A DNA stretch of 8,709 nucleotides from Pseudomonadota bacterium. GTDB lineage: Bacteria > Pseudomonadota > Gammaproteobacteria > Burkholderiales > Burkholderiaceae_D. The position numbers were made by a program, and so were the translations under genes. Under the pieces are notes generated by a model, which was given only the letters and a program-made list of their open reading frames with translations, was not told the DNA's origin and did no database searches. This document shows positions 1-5,484 of this stretch, piece by piece. The stretch is taken from positions 1 to 8,709 of the forward strand of contig JAEXJM010000052.1 in NCBI GenBank assembly GCA_023449275.1, read 5' to 3'. Within the stretch, counting starts at the first letter, position 1. Each line of letters starts with the position of its first letter.

Positions 1-1472
1 AATACAAGGACGAAACCTATACCCGCGGCCTGAATGTCTATACCACCATCACCAAAAAAGATCAGGAAGCGGCCTATCAGGCCGTCCGCCGTGGAGTGCT
101 CGACTATGACAGACGGCACGGATATCGCGGGCCGGAAGGTTCCATGGAAATCCCTGCCAGTACCGATGCCATCGCCGATGCCGTTGAAGACGAACTGGCC
201 CGCTATCCGGACAGCGACGATCTGCTTGCCGCTGTCGTACTTGAAGCGTCGCCGAACCAGGTCAAGGCTATCGTCTCCTCCGGCGAACAGGTCACCATCA
301 GCGGCAACGGCCTTACCTTTGCCGCATCCGGGCTGAATGCCAGCGCATCTTCTGCAAGACAGATCAAGCGTGGTTCCATCATCCGTGTCATAAAAGACAG
401 CAGCAATAACTGGAGCATTTCCCAAATGCCCCAGCTTGAGGCCGCTTTCGTTTCCATGAATCCTGTCAATGGCGCCATCAAGTCACTGGTCGGCGGATTC
501 GATTTCACGCACAAGAAATTCAACCACGTGACACAGGCGTGGCGCCAGCCGGGCTCGTCGTTCAAACCGTTCATTTACTCGGCTGCCCTTGAAAAAGGCC
601 TTGCTCCAGCAAGCATTATCAATGACTCGCCCATGTCGTTCAGCGGCCTGCCGGGCGGACAAAGATGGGATCCAAAGAACTTTGACTCCCGCTATGAAGG
701 GCCAATGACCATGCGCCGCGGCCTGATGAAATCCAAAAACATGATTTCAATCAGTATTCTGAATCAGATAGGCGCGCAATACGGTCAGGAACATGTCACC
801 CGATTCGGTTTCGACCCGGCAAAGCACCCGCCATACCTGACTCTGGCATTGGGTGCCGGTTCAGTCACACCGCTTCAAATGGCGACGGCCTATTCCGTCT
901 TCGCTAACGGTGGTTACCTGATCAAACCTTATCTGATTTCCCATATCGCCGACTCGAATGGAAAAGTCCTTTCACAAGCCAGACCGGAACAGGCCGGCAA
1001 TGAAAATATCCGGGTCATCGATGCCCGCAATGCCTTTATCATGAATACACTGTTGAAAGACGTGGTCAGGGGGGGGACTGCCGCCAGAGCCAACTCCTTA
1101 GGCCGATCCGATCTGGCCGGCAAGACAGGTACGACGAACGATTCCGTCGATGCCTGGTTCGCCGGATACCAACCCCAGCTCGTCGCCGTGGCATGGCTTG
1201 GCTTTGACCAGCCCAAAAACATGGGAGGCCGTGAAACCGGTAGCGGTCTGGCTCTTCCTGTCTGGATCAATTATATGCAAAAGGCACTGGCAGGCGTTCC
1301 GAATGAAGAAAGGGCTGTTCCGCCCGGTGTTATTTTCGAAGGCGGCGACTGGTACTATGCCGAAACGCCGCCCGGCAAAATTGTTACTAATGTCGGTGTC
1401 GGCCAGAATGATCTCGACAGGATATATGAGACTGAAAACAACAGTGTCAAGGATGAAATTTTCGCGGACTGA
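1..1472 (+). CDS. mrcA: Penicillin-binding protein 1A, C-terminal (transpeptidase) part, 5' truncated by window
   Basis: Bifunctional class A PBP that polymerises and cross-links peptidoglycan at the outer face of the inner membrane. The frame is open from base 3 to the TGA at 1470-1472, giving 489 visible residues. The N-terminal anchor and glycosyltransferase domain lie outside the window. Roughly visible residues 80-145 look like the OB-fold insert of proteobacterial PBP1A, followed by the transpeptidase domain. All three active-site motifs are intact: SSFK (nucleophile Ser codon 555-557), SKN (732-740) and KTG (1122-1130, in AGKTGTTND). The text before codon 96 (YTRGLNVYTTI) continues the family sequence, so the GTG at 96 is internal and not a start. 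An 8-G run at 1069-1076 encodes the Arg-Gly-Gly of VVRGGTA. The family assignment is secure. Calling it mrcA rather than another class A PBP rests on the insert and the neighbours. Confidence 0.95.
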   Translation, partial: YKDETYTRGLNVYTTITKKDQEAAYQAVRRGVLDYDRRHGYRGPEGSMEIPASTDAIADAVEDELARYPDSDDLLAAVVLEASPNQVKAIVSSGEQVTISGNGLTFAASGLNASASSARQIKRGSIIRVIKDSSNNWSISQMPQLEAAFVSMNPVNGAIKSLVGGFDFTHKKFNHVTQAWRQPGSSFKPFIYSAALEKGLAPASIINDSPMSFSGLPGGQRWDPKNFDSRYEGPMTMRRGLMKSKNMISISILNQIGAQYGQEHVTRFGFDPAKHPPYLTLALGAGSVTPLQMATAYSVFANGGYLIKPYLISHIADSNGKVLSQARPEQAGNENIRVIDARNAFIMNTLLKDVVRGGTAARANSLGRSDLAGKTGTTNDSVDAWFAGYQPQLVAVAWLGFDQPKNMGGRETGSGLALPVWINYMQKALAGVPNEERAVPPGVIFEGGDWYYAETPPGKIVTNVGVGQNDLDRIYETENNSVKDEIFAD

Positions 1473-1499
1473 CACTTATGCGAGCATCGCCTGACAGAC

Positions 1500-1534
1500 A
1501 ATGCCGGTTTTCCTTACGTTCAGAAACCGGCATT
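1500..1534 (+). terminator. Hairpin downstream of mrcA, probable weak terminator
   Basis: Perfect 11-bp inverted repeat (AATGCCGGTTT / AAACCGGCATT) with a 13-nt loop, starting 27 nt after the mrcA stop. The 3' side continues TTCAGTT, so a proper U-tract is lacking. It may terminate inefficiently or act as an mRNA 3'-end stabiliser. The rest of the 142-nt mrcA-lptM spacer holds no gene. Confidence 0.5.
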
Positions 1535-1602
1535 TCAGTTCAGCCGAAATGACGTGTTAAACTTCTTCTTGCACAGGATTCAAATTCTTCTGCTTCCGGT
1601 TA

Positions 1603-1607
1603 CAGGA
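1603..1607 (+). promoter_or_regulatory. Ribosome binding site of lptM
   Basis: CAGGA ends 7 nt before the ATG at 1615, which supports that start. A near copy of the surrounding sequence (ACAGGATT) lies 29 nt upstream at 1573-1580 but has no start codon behind it. Confidence 0.6.
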
Positions 1608-1614
1608 TTATAAA

Positions 1615-1842
1615 ATGCATACTACCCGTTATTTGAAAGGCGTAATGGCAGCTTCCTTCATGGTTCTGCTATGCAGCTCACTTTCTGCCTGCGGACAGAA
1701 AGGCCCGCTGATGTTGCCCCCTTCTGATGCGGAAAGGAAGCCTGTTACGCCAGTCATTCTCCCTGAACCGGAAACAGATAAACCCGAGTCAGAAAGAGCA
1801 CCCCTGGGCATTCTTCCTGGCAGTGATCCGACATTACCTTGA
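1615..1842 (+). CDS. lptM: LPS-assembly lipoprotein LptM (YifL family)
   Basis: Small lipoprotein of 75 residues. Family knowledge: LptM associates with the LptDE outer-membrane LPS translocon and promotes correct disulfide maturation of LptD. The sequence shows a short basic N-terminus (HTTRYLK), a hydrophobic stretch (about residues 9-25), and the lipobox LSAC with the lipidated Cys at residue 26. The hallmark CGQKGPL follows directly, then a Pro/Glu-rich low-complexity tail. The mature protein would have about 50 residues. There is no Asp right after the Cys, which agrees with an outer-membrane destination. The TGA overlaps or nearly abuts the lysA start, so the two are probably co-transcribed; lptM-lysA adjacency is usual in Burkholderiales. 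This gene is often annotated lppL or as a hypothetical lipoprotein. Confidence 0.88.
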   Translation: MHTTRYLKGVMAASFMVLLCSSLSACGQKGPLMLPPSDAERKPVTPVILPEPETDKPESERAPLGILPGSDPTLP

Positions 1843-1850
1843 ATAAAAAA

Positions 1851-3137
1851 ATGAAACAGCATTTTTCCTATCAGGACGATACCCTGACCATAGACGGCGT
1901 TTCCCTCAAGGAACTTGCCACCGAATATGGCACTCCCCTTTACGTTTATTCCAGAAAAGCATTTGTCGAGAATTTCAGGCAATACGCCGACACCTGCAAA
2001 CGATTTGAATCGGACAAAATTCATTCCCTCGTTTGCTACTCGGTCAAGTCCAATTCCAATCTGGCCATCCTGAAAATTCTGGGACAGGAAGGGGCAGGTT
2101 TTGATATCGTCTCCGGCGGCGAACTGCAAAGAGTGCTTGCCTCCGGCTGCGATCCCCGCAAAGTCATCTTTTCAGGTGTCGGAAAAACCGTGGGAGAGAT
2201 CGAACTTGCCCTGAATCACGACATCCTCTGCTTTAATGTCGAATCGTTTGCCGAACTGCATCGCATCAATCACGTCGCATGGGAAATGGGCAAACAGGCC
2301 AGAGTTTCCTTCCGTGTCAATCCGAATGTCGATCCCAAAACACACCCGTATATCTCGACAGGATTGAAAGAAAACAAATTCGGCATTCCCTTTGAGGAAG
2401 CCCTTGAGTGTTACAAGGCCGCCGCTTCCATGACGAACATCGACGTTACCGGGATCGACTGCCATATCGGTTCACAATTGCTCGATGACGCTCCCTTGCT
2501 GGAAGCCCTCGACAAACTGCTTCACCTGTTTGACCAGTTGGCAGAAGCCGGCATTGTTCTGAAACACATCGATATCGGCGGCGGTATCGGCATCACATAC
2601 GACGACGAAAAACCTGTTGCCGTTTCCGACTATCTGACCCGTCTTTTTGCGAAGGTCGAAGGCTGGAGAAAGGAAAAATATCCGGATCACCCCATCACCA
2701 TGATGTTTGAACCGGGCCGTTCCATTTCCGGGAATGCCGGACTGCTTCTGACACAGGTTCAATATCTGAAAACCAATTCAGACAAGAACTTCGCCATCAT
2801 CGACGCTGCGATGAACGACCTGATGCGTCCGTCGCTGTATGACGCCTGGCACAAGGTTCTTCCTGTCACCGATCGTAAAGGCAATACCACCACGTACGAT
2901 ATTGTCGGCCCCGTCTGCGAATCCGGTGACTGGCTGGCCAAACAACGCGAACTGTCAATACAGGCCGATGATTATCTGGCTATCATGAGTGCAGGGGCCT
3001 ATGGCATGGTCATGGCCTCGAACTACAATACCCGTGGCCGTGCGGCTGAAGTGCTTGTCGATAACGGAAACGCCTATCTTGTACGCCGTCGCGAAACACC
3101 GGAAGATCTGTTTGCACTGGAAAGTGTTCTTCCCTGA
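1851..3137 (+). CDS. lysA: Diaminopimelate decarboxylase
   Basis: PLP-dependent, fold type III enzyme that decarboxylates meso-diaminopimelate to L-lysine, the last step of the DAP pathway in the cytoplasm. The product has 428 residues, close to the usual 415-430. Visible motifs are the PLP Schiff-base lysine in YSVKSNSN (Lys66), HIGSQL (205-210), the glycine-rich phosphate loop GGGIG (243-247), EPGR (287-290), DAAMNDLMRPSLY, and the active-site cysteine in CESGDW (Cys356) donated across the dimer. The ATG at 1851 is preferred because MKQHFSYQDDTL lines up with family N-termini. A TTG at 1839, overlapping the lptM stop as TTGA, would add four residues (MNKK). Neither start has a good Shine-Dalgarno sequence, so translation is probably coupled to lptM. 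engB begins 33 nt downstream. Confidence 0.96.
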   Translation: MKQHFSYQDDTLTIDGVSLKELATEYGTPLYVYSRKAFVENFRQYADTCKRFESDKIHSLVCYSVKSNSNLAILKILGQEGAGFDIVSGGELQRVLASGCDPRKVIFSGVGKTVGEIELALNHDILCFNVESFAELHRINHVAWEMGKQARVSFRVNPNVDPKTHPYISTGLKENKFGIPFEEALECYKAAASMTNIDVTGIDCHIGSQLLDDAPLLEALDKLLHLFDQLAEAGIVLKHIDIGGGIGITYDDEKPVAVSDYLTRLFAKVEGWRKEKYPDHPITMMFEPGRSISGNAGLLLTQVQYLKTNSDKNFAIIDAAMNDLMRPSLYDAWHKVLPVTDRKGNTTTYDIVGPVCESGDWLAKQRELSIQADDYLAIMSAGAYGMVMASNYNTRGRAAEVLVDNGNAYLVRRRETPEDLFALESVLP

Positions 3138-3158
3138 ACCGCATTTTTGAACAACAAT

Positions 3159-3164
3159 CGGGAA
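3159..3164 (+). promoter_or_regulatory. Ribosome binding site that decides the engB start
   Basis: CGGGAA ends 6 nt before the ATG at 3171. The in-frame TTG at 3147 lies upstream of this site and has no Shine-Dalgarno of its own, so ATG 3171 is the likely start. Confidence 0.55.
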
Positions 3165-3170
3165 CGCATC

Positions 3171-3869
3171 ATGTCCAAATTGTGGCAAGCCAGATTTTAC
3201 AAAACGGTCAATCACTTGCGTGACTTGCCCAAACTGGACGTTCCCGAAGTCGCATTCGTCGGACGTTCGAATGCCGGAAAGTCTTCAGCCATCAACACGC
3301 TTTGTAACCAGAAAAACCTCGCTTTCGCATCCAAAACACCCGGAAGAACGCAACACATCAATTTCTTTTCCATCGGTGGCGCGCATGTCGGACAGCACCG
3401 ACATGACGCAGTCCGCGAAAGTGAAATTGAAATGTTTCTGGTCGATCTTCCAGGATACGGCTTTGCCCAGGTCTCCGGTTCAGCCAAGGAACACTGGCAA
3501 AAGCTTTTGAGCGATTACCTCATCCTGCGACCGAATCTGGCAGGACTGGTGCTTGTGATGGATGCCAGACACCCGTTCCAGCCCCTTGATGTCCAGCTTC
3601 TTGAATGGTTCGCAGTTACCGGCAAGCCCATACACTGCCTTTTGACCAAAGCCGACAAACTCAATCGCAGCGAGTCGACTAATGCCTTAAGACAGGTGGA
3701 GACCATCCTGAAAAGCTATGTCGACGAGAACGGAATCCCTTTCCCGTTCACGGCACAACTTTTCTCCTCAACAAAAAGAACGGGCATCGACAAAGCGGCC
3801 GGTACTGTTCTGGAATTGATATCAGGCAAATCCTCTTCCGAAACAGCAGAATCTGACGAACAACAGTAA
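3171..3869 (+). CDS. engB: Ribosome biogenesis GTP-binding protein EngB/YsxC
   Basis: TrmE-Era-EngA-EngB-Septin family GTPase of 232 residues. Family members assist late assembly of the large ribosomal subunit and are usually essential. The G motifs are complete: Walker A/G1 GRSNAGKS (31-38), G2 region TPGRTQ (Thr60), G3 DLPG (92-95, in the family signature DLPGYGFAQ), G4 TKAD (159-162), and G5 SS (199-200). Between G2 and G3 there is a stretch of about 20 residues containing HVGQHRHD (72-79). It is longer than in E. coli-type EngB and, as I remember, similar to other Oxalobacteraceae. The C-terminus is a short Ser/Glu-rich acidic tail. The gene follows lysA closely, so it is probably in the same transcript. 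No terminator is seen after it. Confidence 0.95.
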   Translation: MSKLWQARFYKTVNHLRDLPKLDVPEVAFVGRSNAGKSSAINTLCNQKNLAFASKTPGRTQHINFFSIGGAHVGQHRHDAVRESEIEMFLVDLPGYGFAQVSGSAKEHWQKLLSDYLILRPNLAGLVLVMDARHPFQPLDVQLLEWFAVTGKPIHCLLTKADKLNRSESTNALRQVETILKSYVDENGIPFPFTAQLFSSTKRTGIDKAAGTVLELISGKSSSETAESDEQQ

Positions 3870-3871
3870 TT

Positions 3872-3902
3872 TTGCTCCATTCCAGCACGTTAGTTGCATA
3901 AT
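3872..3902 (+). promoter_or_regulatory. Possible weak promoter upstream of the lipid-kinase gene
   Basis: CATAAT at 3897-3902 matches the -10 consensus at five of six positions. The best -35 is TTGCTC at 3872-3877, with a long 19-nt spacer. Transcription would start near 3909 and keep the Shine-Dalgarno at 3926-3930. This is weak evidence; readthrough from engB is an equal alternative. Confidence 0.3.
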
Positions 3903-3925
3903 ATGACGTATTTCAAGCATATATC

Positions 3926-3930
3926 AGGTG
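3926..3930 (+). promoter_or_regulatory. Ribosome binding site that supports the TTG start at 3935
   Basis: AGGTG lies 4 nt before TTG 3935. No in-frame ATG exists near the N-terminus, and the alternative GTG at 3956 has no Shine-Dalgarno, so the TTG is the best start. Confidence 0.5.
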
Positions 3931-3934
3931 AATC

Positions 3935-4573
3935 TTGTCCAGTCCAGTTTTTAATGTGAACCAGCAAATTTCCTATTTGTATGAAGTTCTTCGCAAATCC
4001 ATCCATCTCAGCTCCCTCTGGATGGTATTGTTCATCGGGATTTTCCCGAGTCTCCTGAACATCCTGCTTTTCTCATTTCTTCTGATCGCTATCTGTTTCA
4101 TTGAATACGGCAACCACAGGAAATGGCCTCTTTTTACGAAAACATACGGAAAGATGTTCAACCGAATACTGCGTGCACAGGAAACGCAGGAACAATTCCG
4201 TTTCAGCGGAGCGCCTTACGTCATTGCTGCAGCCCTTATGACCACCCTTCTCTTTTCGGATGTCGTCGCCATGACGGCCCTGTCAACGATGCTGGTAGGC
4301 GATACAGCGGCAGCACTGATTGGACGGAAATATGGAAAACATATGATCAATCAGAACCGGAAAAGTATCGAAGGCAGCCTGGCTTTCTGGATTACCTCTT
4401 TGTTCATCCTGATTTTTTTCGGCCTTCTCTACAGCCAGCCTGTCTGGTTTTACATGTATGGCCTTCTCGGCATTACGGCAGCGACATTTGCCGAAATCTA
4501 TGAAAACAGAATCAGGATCGACGACAATTTTTCCATACCGCTTGTCATGGGCCTGTTTCTGTCACTGGTCTGA
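3935..4573 (+). CDS. CTP-dependent diacylglycerol/polyprenol kinase family membrane protein (DGK1/SEC59/VTE5-like)
   Basis: Integral membrane protein of 212 residues, nearly all hydrophobic, with about seven predicted membrane segments (about 27-41, 43-58, 93-107, 109-129, 150-166, 170-187, 200-212). It carries the signatures of the family that includes yeast Dgk1 (diacylglycerol kinase), Sec59 (dolichol kinase) and plant VTE5/VTE6 (phytol and phytyl-phosphate kinases), which commonly use CTP. These are EVLRKSIH near the N-terminus (17-24), GDTAAALIGRKYGKH (122-136), KSIEGSLAFW (143-152), and a C-terminal AEIYE then DDNFSIPL (186-203). Older annotations call such proteins phosphatidate cytidylyltransferase. 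The likely reaction is phosphorylation of a lipid alcohol in the inner membrane. The substrate (undecaprenol, diacylglycerol or a prenol) cannot be read from sequence. It stands between engB and cutA, where related Burkholderiales carry hemB and dsbD. It converges on cutA with a 6-nt gap. Confidence 0.8.
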   Translation: MSSPVFNVNQQISYLYEVLRKSIHLSSLWMVLFIGIFPSLLNILLFSFLLIAICFIEYGNHRKWPLFTKTYGKMFNRILRAQETQEQFRFSGAPYVIAAALMTTLLFSDVVAMTALSTMLVGDTAAALIGRKYGKHMINQNRKSIEGSLAFWITSLFILIFFGLLYSQPVWFYMYGLLGITAATFAEIYENRIRIDDNFSIPLVMGLFLSLV

Positions 4574-4579
4574 AAAGCC

Positions 4580-4909
4580 TCAGACAGATAGTTTCGTCTC
4601 GGCTTTCATCCAATCCAGGTAAAGCTTGAGACCATTGTCTATTCCGACAGAGACGATTTCCGGCACGTCATAAGGGTGAAGGGAGATGATCAGTTCTTCT
4701 ATTGCCTGATAATTTTCCGCTACCGTTTTGATGGTCAAGGCATATTCAGTCGCTGCCTCGACGTTTCCTTCCCAGCGATAGATCGATTCGATGGGAGAAA
4801 AACCAAAACTGACACAGGCGGCCAGCCGGGTTTCCACCAGCTTTTTACCGATAACTGCAGCGTTTTCCCTGTCTGGCACCGTACAATATACAAAAACCGG
4901 CTTTGTCAT
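4580..4909 (-). CDS. cutA: Divalent-cation tolerance protein CutA
   Basis: Small, stable, trimeric PII-like protein of 109 residues (E. coli CutA has 112). It has been linked to copper and divalent-cation tolerance, although the biochemical role of the family is unsettled. Recognisable blocks are VYCTVPDRENA (7-17), RLAACV (28-33), YRWEGNVE (44-51), ALTIKT (57-62), and HPYDVPEI (78-85), ending in YLDWM. The start at 4909 is chosen because AGGAG sits 8 nt upstream. ATGs at 4915 and 4930 are in frame, but 4915 is only 2 nt from that Shine-Dalgarno and 4930 precedes it. The gene lies downstream of the rplQ terminator on the same strand, with its own putative promoter. cutA after rplQ is conserved in related Burkholderiales. 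Confidence 0.92.
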   Translation of the reverse strand: MTKPVFVYCTVPDRENAAVIGKKLVETRLAACVSFGFSPIESIYRWEGNVEAATEYALTIKTVAENYQAIEELIISLHPYDVPEIVSVGIDNGLKLYLDWMKAETKLSV

Positions 4910-4917
4910 TGTCATCA

Positions 4918-4922
4918 CTCCT
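4918..4922 (-). promoter_or_regulatory. Ribosome binding site that decides the cutA start
   Basis: AGGAG on the minus strand (CTCCT on plus), 8 nt before the ATG at 4907-4909. It favours the MTKPVF start over the longer alternatives. Confidence 0.65.
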
Positions 4923-4942
4923 GAAGTCATTCACCGGTTTGT

Positions 4943-4971
4943 ATCATACCTGTTTTATCCGGTAATAAAAA
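4943..4971 (-). promoter_or_regulatory. Putative cutA promoter
   Basis: On the minus strand, TATGAT (4943-4948) is a five-of-six match to the -10 box. A weak TTTTTA (4966-4971) lies 17 nt upstream and overlaps the T-tract of the rplQ terminator. The predicted transcript start is about 30 nt before the cutA ATG. Confidence 0.4.
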
Positions 4972-4995
4972 AGGCCGGTATAACCCGGCCTTTTT
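4967..4995 (-). terminator. Intrinsic terminator of the rplQ (spc/alpha) operon
   Basis: Perfect 11-bp inverted repeat: A5-GGCCGG, loop TATAAC, CCGGCC-T5 on the plus strand. On the minus strand the GC-rich stem is followed by six T residues, a classic Rho-independent terminator about 35 nt past the rplQ stop. The symmetry would also work on the plus strand, but no plus-strand gene reads into it. Confidence 0.9.
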
Positions 4996-5030
4996 GAAGT
5001 TTTTTGAAAGCACAAAACCTGCTTTGCTGC

Positions 5031-5411
5031 TTACGCCTTTTCTTCTGGCTGTTCTGGTCTGTCGAGCAGTTCGACATATGCCATAGGAGCATTGTCACCA
5101 ACACGGAAGCCCATTTTCAGGATACGCAGATAACCACCATTACGGTTGGCAAATCTTGGTCCCAGTTCGTTAAACAGTTTGACGACGATCTCACGATCAC
5201 GCAGTCTGTTGAAAGCCAGACGTTTGTTGGCAACGGAATTGGTCTTGCCCAGAGTAATGATCGGTTCAACGACACGGCGCAATTCTTTTGCCTTAGGCAA
5301 GGTGGTTTTGATCGCTTCATGACGCAGAAGGGATACAGTCATGTTACGAAGCATTGCAAGACGGTGAGACGAAGTTCTGTTTAATTTTCTTAAACCATGA
5401 CGATGACGCAT
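5031..5411 (-). CDS. rplQ: 50S ribosomal protein L17
   Basis: L17 (bL17) of the large subunit, lining the region near the peptide exit tunnel. It has 126 residues, close to E. coli's 127. The N-terminal signature MRHRHGLRKLNR is present, followed by SSHRLAMLRNM and the basic central helix TTLPKAKELRRVVEP. The C-terminus carries the GGYLRILKMGFRVGDNAPMA block and ends in an acidic EQPEEKA tail. AAGGA lies 7 nt before the ATG (5419-5423). It is the last gene of the operon, 73 nt after rpoA, and is followed by the strong terminator at 4967-4995. Confidence 0.98.
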   Translation of the reverse strand: MRHRHGLRKLNRTSSHRLAMLRNMTVSLLRHEAIKTTLPKAKELRRVVEPIITLGKTNSVANKRLAFNRLRDREIVVKLFNELGPRFANRNGGYLRILKMGFRVGDNAPMAYVELLDRPEQPEEKA

Positions 5412-5484
5412 GATGTTTTCCTTTTAAATCTTGTTCATCCGGCTCTTCTATCAGATGAAACTGCGGGCCGGTTCTATTAAAAAA

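Noticed and set aside
96..1472. A complete 458-residue gene starting at GTG 96
   Set aside because: The frame is open to the window edge and the residues before codon 96 match PBP1A, so the GTG is internal.
3147..3170. TTG 3147 as the engB start, adding eight residues
   Set aside because: No Shine-Dalgarno precedes it, whereas GGGAA is well placed for ATG 3171.
3894..3923. Promoter TTGCAT (3894-3899) with CATATA (3918-3923) before the kinase gene
   Set aside because: Transcription would start around 3930 and remove the Shine-Dalgarno at 3926-3930, which leaves the TTG start without support.
5007..5025. AAAGCA/TGCTTT hairpin after rplQ
   Set aside because: Weak A/T-rich stem without a following T-tract on the transcribed strand. 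The strong terminator at 4967-4995 accounts for termination.
5439..5471. CCGGC/GCCGG stem in the rpoA-rplQ spacer
   Set aside because: Only 5 bp with a 23-nt loop and no T-tract; not enough to call a terminator or regulatory element.
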